Under the pieces are notes generated by a model. It searched no databases. It was not told the DNA's origin and saw nothing but the letters and a program-made list of their open reading frames with translations. The position numbers and the translations under genes are program-made. A DNA stretch of 6,451 nucleotides, taken from positions 1 through 6,451 of the forward strand of contig JAEZIL010000184.1 of assembly GCA_023436685.1 (NCBI GenBank), written 5' to 3'. How positions within the stretch are numbered: the stretch's first letter is position 1; each line of letters starts with the position of its first letter. Positions 1-5,707 of the stretch are shown piece after piece. This DNA comes from Bacteroidota bacterium (lineage in GTDB: Bacteria > Bacteroidota > Bacteroidia > Chitinophagales > Chitinophagaceae).

Positions 1-342
1 GCATATAAGGAAGTGCATAATGGTGATGAGCATGAAGAGATAACCGTAACCTACACTCCTCCTGCGGGTACCAAATCAATGACCATACGTACTACAGAAT
101 TTGGAGAATTTGACCGCAATACTGCTGATATGTTCGTGCGTAAAGGTACAAAGCCAGTCATTATACATACCTACCCTCCCAATGTTTCTAAATACGATTG
201 GGAAGCAGATTTTGCAGGTATAAATCCTAACCGTGAAGATGAAGTGTATACGGTAAGCAACCCTTCAGGCACCTACTATATTACCCTGTATGGCTATAAT
301 ACATACTTCAGATCGTGGTTGGTAATAACAACTACAAAATAG
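1..342 (+). CDS. C-terminal end of a secreted protein with a PPC-like beta-sandwich domain (5' truncated by window edge)
   Basis: The frame is open from base 1 (reading A-Y-K-E-V...) to a TAG at 340-342, so this is the last 113 residues of a longer protein. A GTG at 13 could be taken as a start but there is no reason to prefer it. The pattern fits the pre-peptidase C-terminal (PPC) domain: an N-terminal ITVTYTPPAGTKSMTIRT strand pair, then DMFVRKGTKP, corresponding to the family's D-L-Y-V-R-K-G segment, then VSNPSGTYYITLYGYNTY, corresponding to NPxxGTYYIxLYGY. PPC domains usually sit at the C-terminus of secreted proteases and other exported enzymes. The catalytic part lies outside the window, so the enzyme class cannot be named. 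No type IX sorting domain follows; the protein ends directly after the last strand. A terminator lies about 20 nt downstream, so this gene ends its transcription unit. Confidence 0.75.
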   Translation, partial: AYKEVHNGDEHEEITVTYTPPAGTKSMTIRTTEFGEFDRNTADMFVRKGTKPVIIHTYPPNVSKYDWEADFAGINPNREDEVYTVSNPSGTYYITLYGYNTYFRSWLVITTTK

Positions 343-364
343 AAATATTACTATAACCCTCAAT

Positions 365-392
365 AAAAGCTTCCCTATCGGGAAGCTTTTTT
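365..392 (+). terminator. Intrinsic terminator after the PPC-domain gene
   Basis: AAAAGCTTCCC (365-375) pairs perfectly over 11 bp with GGGAAGCTTTT (380-390) around a TATC loop, and a run of six T ends the signal at 392. It lies 22 nt after the stop of the upstream gene and about 35 nt before the next start, which separates the two transcription units. Confidence 0.9.
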
Positions 393-426
393 ATTTACCT
401 CTATACATCCGTAACTTCATATACAT

Positions 427-1215
427 ATGCCTATGACAATGCAGCAAAACGACCTGAAATTCGCCGTACTTATAGATGCAGATAATGTGCCGTCCACTAA
501 CCTTAGGGAAATGATGGAGGAGGTAGCCAAATATGGTACACCTACCTATAAGAGGATATATGGCGACTGGACCAAGCCGCATGTTAACAGGTGGAAAGAG
601 CCATTGCTTGAGCATGCCATAACTCCCGTGCAGCAATATAGCTATACCCAGGGCAAGAATGCTACCGATTCGGCTATGATAATAGATGCAATGGACATAC
701 TGTATAGCGGCAAGGTTGACGGATTTTGCATTATTTCCAGCGATAGTGATTTTACAAGGCTGGCCCTTAGGCTGCGCGAGGCAGGCATGCAGGTAATAGG
801 TATGGGGCAGAAAAAAACACCGGCGCCCTTTATTGCAGCTTGTAATAAGTTTATATACATAGAAATACTGAAGAGCAAACCTACTACCGCAAACATACCT
901 GAAGAACGAAATGAAGAAACAGAAATAAAACCTGTAGACAAAGGGGTAATAAAACTTATATCAGATTCTGTAAATGACCTTGCCGACGAATTGGGATGGG
1001 CTTATCTGGGAGACATAGGCAACCTTATTATTAAAAAACGGCCTGATTTCGATTCGCGCAACTATGGTTTTAAAAAATTAGGCGAACTCATAAAGAGTAC
1101 CGGATTGTTTGAAATTAACGAACGTGTTACCGATAAAGGCAATGGCAACATTAAACATGTGTATGTGAAACTAAAAGTAACAAAGGCCAAAAGGCAATCA
1201 AGAAAATCCAAATAG
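427..1215 (+). CDS. NYN-domain (LabA/DUF88-type, PIN-like) putative RNase with C-terminal OST-HTH/LOTUS domain
   Basis: A 262-residue cytoplasmic protein with two domains. Residues about 9-150 form an NYN/PIN-like nuclease fold: FAVLIDADNVP (12-22) carries D17 and D19, a second acidic site is in ATDSAMIIDAMD (D81, D87), and CIISSDSDF (101-109) carries D106 and D108. These acidic residues are the metal-binding set expected of an NYN RNase, so the catalytic site looks intact. Residues about 170-253 match an OST-HTH/LOTUS winged-helix domain, with YLGDIGNLIIKKRPDFDSRNYG, a GF-KKL-ELI segment and a closing KHVYVKLK strand. These domains bind RNA or partner proteins. The tail is very basic (KVTKAKRQSRKSK). 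Inference: an RNA-cleaving or RNA-processing enzyme with unknown substrate. Three in-frame ATG codons (427, 433, 439) are possible starts; no Shine-Dalgarno distinguishes them. It stands alone and converges with the gene at 1266-1556. Confidence 0.93.
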   Translation: MPMTMQQNDLKFAVLIDADNVPSTNLREMMEEVAKYGTPTYKRIYGDWTKPHVNRWKEPLLEHAITPVQQYSYTQGKNATDSAMIIDAMDILYSGKVDGFCIISSDSDFTRLALRLREAGMQVIGMGQKKTPAPFIAACNKFIYIEILKSKPTTANIPEERNEETEIKPVDKGVIKLISDSVNDLADELGWAYLGDIGNLIIKKRPDFDSRNYGFKKLGELIKSTGLFEINERVTDKGNGNIKHVYVKLKVTKAKRQSRKSK

Positions 1216-1265
1216 AACTTTACAAACATGTCAATTTTCATTGACAGCGTTATATTACAACCCTA

Positions 1266-1556
1266 TTATTTAGCTATCGTCTCGGGTATGGTAGCATACA
1301 GCATTACCGAAAGTATGAACAGCAAAATAACAATACCATAGGCAACAAAGTTTATTTTATTGCTACGGGCAATAAATATTCTTCTGCTATGTCTTTGGTA
1401 AACTGTTTGCCGCCATGGCAAAAGGCTGCGCAGAAACACCTGGTAGCGGTCGGCAGGAGATAAGAATGAAACCAGGTATATTTTCAATAACAGGAATGCA
1501 AGTAGCACAACAGCTATCAGTACGAAAAAGAAGCCAGCAAGATGCTCAGCAGTCAT
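1266..1556 (-). CDS. Small two-helix membrane protein, paralogue A
   Basis: 96 residues, not recognised as a named family. A first hydrophobic helix spans about residues 6-30 and a second about 70-90. Between them is a loop rich in Arg/Lys (LSPADRYQVFLRSL, then YQRHSRRIFIARSNK). By the positive-inside rule the loop should be cytoplasmic, with both ends outside. It is clearly related to the proteins at 3375-3644 and 3762-4040. K25, D36, F41 and S44 align without gaps, and the second half shares F-x-x-[RK]-S-[ND]-x-x-N-x-x-x-Y. The paralogy argues strongly that this is a real gene. It is transcribed divergently from the lipoprotein gene at 1827 and converges on the NYN gene, with only 50 nt between the two stops and no convincing terminator. 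No Shine-Dalgarno precedes the ATG at 1556. Function unknown. Confidence 0.78.
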   Translation of the reverse strand: MTAEHLAGFFFVLIAVVLLAFLLLKIYLVSFLSPADRYQVFLRSLLPWRQTVYQRHSRRIFIARSNKINFVAYGIVILLFILSVMLYATIPETIAK

Positions 1557-1629
1557 AAAAATAAAGTTGGTAGTGGTAATACAATGAGGCTATAAAATTA
1601 CTGTGAGGGAGAAGCGTATGTCAATGTGA

Positions 1630-1737
1630 AAAACACCCATTAACCAATTGTTTACAAAAACAGGGTGTTTTAACGGTACCTGCGGGTTATGGCTAACCCT
1701 GGTACAAAGGCAATATAACCGTTAAAACACGGTACCC
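1630..1737. repeat. Nested inverted-repeat element in the divergent intergenic region
   Basis: GTGTTTTAACGGT (1665-1677) has a perfect 13-bp inverted copy at 1718-1730. Inside it sits a second hairpin, GGGTTA (1684-1689) with TAACCC (1694-1699) around a TGGC loop, which can be lengthened by GTACC (1676-1680) with GGTAC (1701-1705). Upstream, AAAACACCC (1630-1638) is complementary to 1663-1671, so segment 1665-1671 can pair with either the left or the right partner but not both. GGTACC occurs at 1675-1680 and again at 1731-1736. The element lies 74 nt upstream of A and ends just before the promoter of the lipoprotein gene. It could be a regulatory site, a dispersed palindromic repeat, or a decayed small mobile element; the sequence alone does not decide. 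Confidence 0.7.
1680..1697 (+). promoter_or_regulatory. Palindromic 18-nt motif, copy 1 (candidate operator)
   Basis: CTGCGGGTTATGGCTAAC matches 16 of 18 positions of a motif read on the minus strand at 5584-5601, in the other divergent intergenic region of this window. The core is GTTA-4nt-TAAC. It lies 60 nt upstream of the TAGCTTTG promoter box of the lipoprotein gene and about 125 nt upstream of the start of paralogue A. It is also part of the inner hairpin of the nested repeat, so it may be structural rather than a protein-binding site. Confidence 0.35.
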
Positions 1738-1764
1738 TTGCCAGCAATTAAACAACTAGCTTTG
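1738..1764 (+). promoter_or_regulatory. Bacteroidota-type promoter for the lipoprotein gene
   Basis: TAGCTTTG at 1757-1764 is an exact match to the Bacteroidota -7 consensus TAnnTTTG. TTG at 1738-1740 serves as the -33 element with a 16-nt spacer, about one base shorter than the usual range. Transcription would start near 1771, giving a leader of roughly 55 nt that ends in a tract of nine A running into the ATG, as is common in this phylum where Shine-Dalgarno sequences are rare. If correct, the inverted-repeat element lies upstream of the transcript, not in its leader. Confidence 0.65.
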
Positions 1765-1826
1765 CTTTACACATATAAGGGATATTAGATCCTATACCAA
1801 CTATCCACCATTTAAAACAAAAAAAA

Positions 1827-2648
1827 ATGAAAACAATCAATTTGCTGTTCGCAAGAAAGGCTAGCCTTTTTGCAGCTATTATCATGATCTCTCTCAGTGC
1901 TTGCCAAAAGAATGATCGAAACCTTACATCTGCACCAAACGCAAACACAGGTATTCAAAAAGTGCTTACTGATGATGCAGAGAACCAGGCCAATCCATTC
2001 GATTATGTAGGCCTTGCTCACAACGAAGCGTTGCATGCTACACGTGCTACGTGGACCAATAAGCGGAGTACGTTTACAAATATGTATAACGATGCAGTAA
2101 GCTTTATTACTACTAATTACGACCCTGCTGTAGTACCTTCAAAAGAAGCCGATTGCTACGCTATCTGGTCGGCAGCCATGGCTGATGCTCCAAACTACGG
2201 AGCTACATTGGTAAGCAATACAAATATGTCAAGAACTGCTAAAGCCTACGCTAACCAGATTCTTACTTTATGCTTAAACCCTAACTCAACTTATACATAT
2301 GCCGATCTCAGGAATTCGGTTGTAACTGTTGAAAGTGCAATAACAAATGATCGTACCCTTACTTCATCTGAAAAAGATGACCTATACAAACTAGCTTCTG
2401 TAGGCAGATACTCAGTTTTGTACTGGGTAAATGAAAGTGATGGTTCAAACGGCGGCTCAACCCTTTTACGTACATGTAGTGCCCCATCAGCACCTGTAGC
2501 TGCGCAGGCTGCAAAATTCGACTGGGTAAAAGCAGCGGTTGCTGACTTAGGTGCTATTGTACAGGAAATTGGCAGCGGCCATAGCATTTGGACTTCTGTT
2601 ATTAATGTAGTAGTTGCCAGCGTTAAAGCCGGTTTCGACCTGAAGTAA
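1827..2648 (+). CDS. Secreted lipoprotein of unknown function with NPFDYVG-HN motif
   Basis: 273 residues. A lipoprotein signal peptide has a basic start, a hydrophobic core (LFAAIIMISL) and lipobox L-S-A-C with C26 as the lipidated residue. The following Q-K-N-D predicts envelope location, inner or outer membrane undecided. After a polar linker comes NPFDYVGLAHNEAL (56-69). I recall this motif heading many uncharacterised Bacteroidota lipoproteins of similar size, but have not verified it. The middle (about 75-200) looks helical, ending in a YKLASVGRYSVLYW segment. Near the end WVKAAVADLGAIVQ (233-246) resembles the motif that opens a glycine-rich tail in relatives I remember; here the tail is short and not glycine-rich. 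Three further cysteines (110, 149, 217) are present. The gene is monocistronic, with its own promoter at 1738-1764 and a terminator at 2685-2716. Function unknown. Confidence 0.87.
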   Translation: MKTINLLFARKASLFAAIIMISLSACQKNDRNLTSAPNANTGIQKVLTDDAENQANPFDYVGLAHNEALHATRATWTNKRSTFTNMYNDAVSFITTNYDPAVVPSKEADCYAIWSAAMADAPNYGATLVSNTNMSRTAKAYANQILTLCLNPNSTYTYADLRNSVVTVESAITNDRTLTSSEKDDLYKLASVGRYSVLYWVNESDGSNGGSTLLRTCSAPSAPVAAQAAKFDWVKAAVADLGAIVQEIGSGHSIWTSVINVVVASVKAGFDLK

Positions 2649-2684
2649 TACTATCCCTTATGTGTTTTATTAGTTGAATAGGAT

Positions 2685-2716
2685 AAATACCCGGTACATA
2701 TTGCCGGGTATTTTTT
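2685..2716. terminator. Bidirectional terminator between the convergent lipoprotein and TPR-like genes
   Basis: AAATACCCGG (2685-2694) pairs perfectly over 10 bp with CCGGGTATTT (2704-2713) around a 9-nt loop. Six T (2711-2716) follow on the plus strand and a weaker T-rich stretch on the minus strand. It lies 36 nt after the lipoprotein stop and 35 nt beyond the stop of the minus-strand gene at 2752, so it probably serves both. Confidence 0.88.
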
Positions 2717-2751
2717 AAATATCATCAGTATGATGGTGCCTCAAACCTAGC

Positions 2752-3159
2752 TTAGCTTTTACTCATTCTTCTTTCCAGCAATGCTTTTCTTCTTTTCCAT
2801 TTTGCAATAGGCTCAGCGTCGTAAAGCGGCACCCCTTTTTTATCTACAAGGCCTAGCGAGCGAGATAAAGATTTACTTAGTTTCGTTACCACTACTTTAA
2901 TACTGCCTTTTACAACTGGCTGGTGCAACTCGCTAAAGGCTTTAATAGCTTTGTCAATAATAGCTACTTCCTGTTTCGGCATCTTTTGCTTACGATACAC
3001 TATCATTAGCCTGTTATATACTATAGCAAGATGCTTGTTCCGCTTTAACAGCTTCAGGTAAATATCAATTGCAGCTTTCGGCTCATTATTCTCAAGGGCC
3101 TTCGCTTCTTGCAGTGATTCTTTAGTTGTAGGACCGGTATCAAATCCTTGCTGTTCCAT
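2752..3159 (-). CDS. Short TPR-like helical protein
   Basis: 135 residues, without signal peptide or membrane segment, so probably cytoplasmic. Residues about 14-78 show two helix-turn-helix units with TPR-like spacing: LQEAKALENNEPKAAIDIYL, then LAIVYNRLMIVYRKQKMPKQ, then EVAIIDKAIKAFSEL. TPRs mediate protein-protein contacts. The C-terminal part is very basic and ends in YDAEPIAKWKRRKALLERRM (113-132), a compact motif that I believe recurs in short Bacteroidota proteins of this architecture, though this is unverified. It is the last of four minus-strand genes (kinase, C, B, this one), with 215 nt separating it from B and no recognisable promoter box or terminator in that gap. Co-transcription is therefore possible but unproven. 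Partner unknown. Confidence 0.8.
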   Translation of the reverse strand: MEQQGFDTGPTTKESLQEAKALENNEPKAAIDIYLKLLKRNKHLAIVYNRLMIVYRKQKMPKQEVAIIDKAIKAFSELHQPVVKGSIKVVVTKLSKSLSRSLGLVDKKGVPLYDAEPIAKWKRRKALLERRMSKS

Positions 3160-3374
3160 ACCACTAACTTGTGTAAATATTATGCCCGCTCAGTTATAAT
3201 CACCTCTACAGTTTGCCAGCTCTCTACTATAACCGGCCGGCAACTATAACCCAAGTACCAAGACAAGTTTGAAAGTATCGTTAGCATTTACATAAAACGC
3301 TGAAGCATAACACCCGGCTGGTAGCTGAAAATCAATAAACAATAGAAAGCACTAGCTAAAGGAATAACTGTTAC

Positions 3375-3644
3375 CTAGTCAAGCGCCATTACTGTCCAGA
3401 TGATAAGAATAAGTGTAAGAAGTATATATGCAACAATATTTACTATATCACTCTTTTTATAAAAACTCTTCTTACGCGTGCTTGAGGTAACTGCATTCCT
3501 GTTCATTTTAAAAGACTCCAGGAATAACGCAGTTTTATCTTTGGTAGGCACACTGCTTATCATAAGCAGTTTTATGGCTACCACAAAAGTAAAAAGGCAC
3601 AATACCACTATTGGCGCATAGTGCAGCACAAAATTCTGTAACAT
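3375..3644 (-). CDS. Small two-helix membrane protein, paralogue B
   Basis: 89 residues, not a named family. Helix 1 covers about residues 9-30 and helix 2 about 68-87, with a basic loop between them (VPTKDKTALFLESF, then STRKKSFYKKSD). It aligns with paralogue C without gaps over the first 44 residues. Shared blocks are IKLLM (24-28), VPT-x-DK (32-37), ALF (39-41) and S44; later F-x-[KR][KR]-S-[ND]-x-x-N and a Tyr before helix 2 are also shared. Predicted topology has both ends outside and the basic loop in the cytoplasm. It starts 117 nt after the end of C in an AT-rich spacer and lies downstream of the sensor kinase on the same strand. Function unknown; the similarity to A and C is the main evidence that it is real. 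Confidence 0.77.
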   Translation of the reverse strand: MLQNFVLHYAPIVVLCLFTFVVAIKLLMISSVPTKDKTALFLESFKMNRNAVTSSTRKKSFYKKSDIVNIVAYILLTLILIIWTVMALD

Positions 3645-3761
3645 AGGTATTCTAAATTGAGCCTCTCTCTACTCCCTGTGCAATATATTTCGAATAAATG
3701 GCCACAGCAATGATTAATATCACCTTTTAATTAAAAGTTAATATACTATATGCGACCAGCA

Positions 3762-4040
3762 CTAAAATGTATGCAGCAGTAAATATACAGATAATATAAC
3801 AGATATTATAATGTAAACAGCCAGATTCAATACATTACTTCTACGAAAAAATATCTGTTTACGCTTACTGTTTACGTTACGTAACTGGGAAAGACTCCTG
3901 AATCCTAATGATTTTATAAATAACGCAAATTTATCTCGGGTTGGCACCTTATTGAGCATCAATAATTTAATGCACAGAAATACCGATATAATAATGAATA
4001 TAATTACCCCGGTATTTTTTAAGACTAACACTTTTATCAT
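3762..4040 (-). CDS. Small two-helix membrane protein, paralogue C, just downstream of the sensor kinase
   Basis: 92 residues. Helix 1 is very hydrophobic (VIIFIIISVFLCI, residues 12-24) and helix 2 spans about 71-90 (LAVYIIISVILSVYLLL). The intervening loop is highly basic: VPTRDKFALFIKSL, then NSKRKQIFFRRSN. It is closest to paralogue B, and also matches A at K25, D36, F41, S44 and the [RK]-S-N-x-x-N block. The ATG at 4040 is 31 nt downstream of the kinase stop codon with no terminator between, so co-transcription and a functional link to the kinase are plausible inferences. No Shine-Dalgarno is seen. The protein could be a membrane modulator of the kinase or an unrelated small membrane protein; the sequence does not decide. 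Confidence 0.8.
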   Translation of the reverse strand: MIKVLVLKNTGVIIFIIISVFLCIKLLMLNKVPTRDKFALFIKSLGFRSLSQLRNVNSKRKQIFFRRSNVLNLAVYIIISVILSVYLLLHTF

Positions 4041-4071
4041 ATGCAGAATACTACTGTAGTTTAAACATAAT

Positions 4072-5538
4072 TTAAAGTAGTGGTAAGGTTACTAAATATT
4101 TATCTCCAACTGTGCCATAAGTAATAGGCCTGGCCGTAGCCATAGCATAACGCTTGCGAAGGTTTTCAAGTCCCAATCCAACCCCCTTTTCTTTACTTAT
4201 CTTAGCCTGTATATTATTACATACAGTTACACTATCGCTATCAGCTTCTATTACAATAAGCAGAGGCATTGTTTTAGAAACCACATTGTGCTTCATGGCA
4301 TTTTCTACAAGCAATTGCAAGGCAAGCGGCACTATTTTTCTTTGCTGCCTTACGGTATCACTAATACGAAGCTCAACTTTTAGGGCCTCACCAAACCTGC
4401 TTTCCTGTATGTGTATATAGTTATCCAGTATCTCTAATTCTTCCTCAAGATATACTAAATCTTCACTTCGGTATGCTAATACATTCCTGTAGAGATCTGA
4501 TAAATTCTCGGTATAGGATATAGCTTTTTTAGGATCTTCTTCTATAAGGCCTGTAAGTGTATTCAGGCTATTGAACAAAAAATGCGGATTGATTTGGCTA
4601 CGCAAATGATCATATTCAAAAAGCATACGCTGTTGTTGTAACTCGGCTACATTCTTTACAGAGCGTTCCCGCTGCCTCATATACAAGTATACAATAGTTA
4701 TAGTTGTTAATATAGATAACAGGTAAAACCACCACTGCTTATACCAGGGCTTTGCAATGGTGAAACTAAAGTTTGCTTCATCTGCGTGGCTAAAGTCGGG
4801 GAACATTGACGCCTGTATACGAAAATTATAATCTCCCGGAGGCAGCTTTGGAAAGATCACAAACTCATCATTAACTGGCACCCATTCATTATAATATCCT
4901 TCCAGCTTATAACGACAGGCTAAAGATTTAGGATCTAAAAAATTGATAGCGGTGAAATGAAAGCTGAAATAATTCTCATCCGGCTTAAACTTGTTCTTAT
5001 TATAAGTGGGCCTTAGATAAATATAAGTGTTTTTTACACGGCCACTTGTATCATACAGATCCTTGAGCTTTCCGCTTTCCCGCAATTGTACAAGAAAATC
5101 CAGGTAGTCGCTTTGTTTTATCCCTTTGTGGCGGCTGTAGTAATCTAATACACTATTTACGCCTGCTAAATAATAATTTACCTGGTGGGGATCCTTTTTT
5201 TGCAAAGCATATTTTATCCAGCCACCTGCATATAAAAAATAAAACTCGTTATTGATATTCTGAAACTTAAGGAGGTATTCCGGCATCATTACTACCACAG
5301 TATTGTTCTTCTGCAACCAATACATAATGAAGTTATCCAGCCGCTTGCGCAATGCCCTGTCTTTGCCCGGGGGTGTTTGCTGCAGCCAGTTAATGGATGG
5401 TATTACATATCTCTGGTACGCATCATAGCTAAATCGCTCATCCAATACAATGCTATTGGGCAATAGGGTGTCTTGCGCATTAACTTTACCTTTAAACAGG
5501 CATGCAATAAAAATTATCAAACAAAGCTTTAGCCTCAT
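4072..5538 (-). CDS. LytS/YehU-type sensor histidine kinase with Y_Y_Y domain and an unusual helical sensor domain
   Basis: 488 residues. A signal peptide (1-21, ending V-N-A) exports the N-terminus. Residues about 33-165 form a mostly helical, Trp/Tyr-rich domain, with INWLQQTP and later YAGGWIKYALQ and SVLDYYSRHKG. A Y_Y_Y-type beta domain follows (about 185-262, YKLEGYYNEWVPV, PPGDYNFRIQAS). One membrane helix (about 269-287) is followed by a short coiled coil (290-312). The His_kinase region has the phosphoacceptor motif QINPHFLFNSLN with H319. The ATPase domain shows the N-box LLVENAMKHN (N413) and the G-box GVGLGLENLRKRY (452-464), so it looks catalytically complete. LytS-type kinases normally phosphorylate a LytTR response regulator; none is in this window. 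The sensor half lacks the beta-propeller repeats that usually precede Y_Y_Y. The gene is divergent from the gene at 5708 and is followed closely by C. Confidence 0.95.
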   Translation of the reverse strand: MRLKLCLIIFIACLFKGKVNAQDTLLPNSIVLDERFSYDAYQRYVIPSINWLQQTPPGKDRALRKRLDNFIMYWLQKNNTVVVMMPEYLLKFQNINNEFYFLYAGGWIKYALQKKDPHQVNYYLAGVNSVLDYYSRHKGIKQSDYLDFLVQLRESGKLKDLYDTSGRVKNTYIYLRPTYNKNKFKPDENYFSFHFTAINFLDPKSLACRYKLEGYYNEWVPVNDEFVIFPKLPPGDYNFRIQASMFPDFSHADEANFSFTIAKPWYKQWWFYLLSILTTITIVYLYMRQRERSVKNVAELQQQRMLFEYDHLRSQINPHFLFNSLNTLTGLIEEDPKKAISYTENLSDLYRNVLAYRSEDLVYLEEELEILDNYIHIQESRFGEALKVELRISDTVRQQRKIVPLALQLLVENAMKHNVVSKTMPLLIVIEADSDSVTVCNNIQAKISKEKGVGLGLENLRKRYAMATARPITYGTVGDKYLVTLPLL

Positions 5539-5583
5539 ATTGGCTGGTACATCATACCCTAAATATATTATTTTTTACATGCA

Positions 5584-5601
5584 GTTAGGCCTAACCCGCA
5601 G
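5584..5601 (-). promoter_or_regulatory. Palindromic 18-nt motif, copy 2, upstream of the kinase (candidate operator)
   Basis: GTTAGGCCTAAC (5584-5595) is a perfect 12-bp palindrome. Read on the minus strand with its flank, CTGCGGGTTAGGCCTAAC matches 16 of 18 positions of the motif at 1680-1697. It lies 46 nt upstream of the kinase ATG and about 107 nt upstream of the divergent gene at 5708, a sensible place for a regulator that controls one or both. No TAnnTTTG box was found on either strand in this 169-nt intergenic region, so its position relative to a promoter is unknown. Confidence 0.45.
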
Positions 5602-5707
5602 CTTTTTACACTGAACACGGTTTTTTGCCTGCTCAACTGGCAAGATTTTTATCCCTTTAGTCCAAAGCCCTTAAAAAGTAAATATATCGGGCTGGATGGT
5701 GCACCTT

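Noticed and set aside
391..941. Minus-strand open frames opposite the NYN gene
   Set aside because: They lie fully antisense to a well-supported coding region and show no recognisable domain.
1229..1246. TGTCAA-6nt-TTGACA inverted repeat between the convergent NYN and A genes
   Set aside because: Only 6 bp, AT-rich and without a T-tract on either side; too weak to call a terminator or operator.
1748..2036. Two overlapping minus-strand open frames over the lipoprotein start and its promoter
   Set aside because: They are antisense to the signal peptide and promoter region; compositions are typical of reversed coding sequence.
2291..2587. Minus-strand open frame of 98 codons opposite the lipoprotein C-terminal half
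   Set aside because: It is fully antisense to the well-supported lipoprotein gene and shows no domain or signal of its own.
3233..3240. CCGGCCGG palindrome between B and the TPR-like gene
   Set aside because: Short and unsupported by any second copy or promoter; the gap 3160-3374 otherwise shows no gene, terminator or TAnnTTTG box.
3725..3736. Perfect palindrome TTTTAATTAAAA between B and C, flanked by direct TTAATAT copies
   Set aside because: The whole spacer is AT-rich, so such symmetry is expected by chance.
4154..4420. Plus-strand open frame of 88 codons inside the sensor kinase
   Set aside because: It is antisense to the kinase's ATPase and H-box region, whose reading frame carries clear motifs; the predicted protein is a Ser/Leu-rich shadow.
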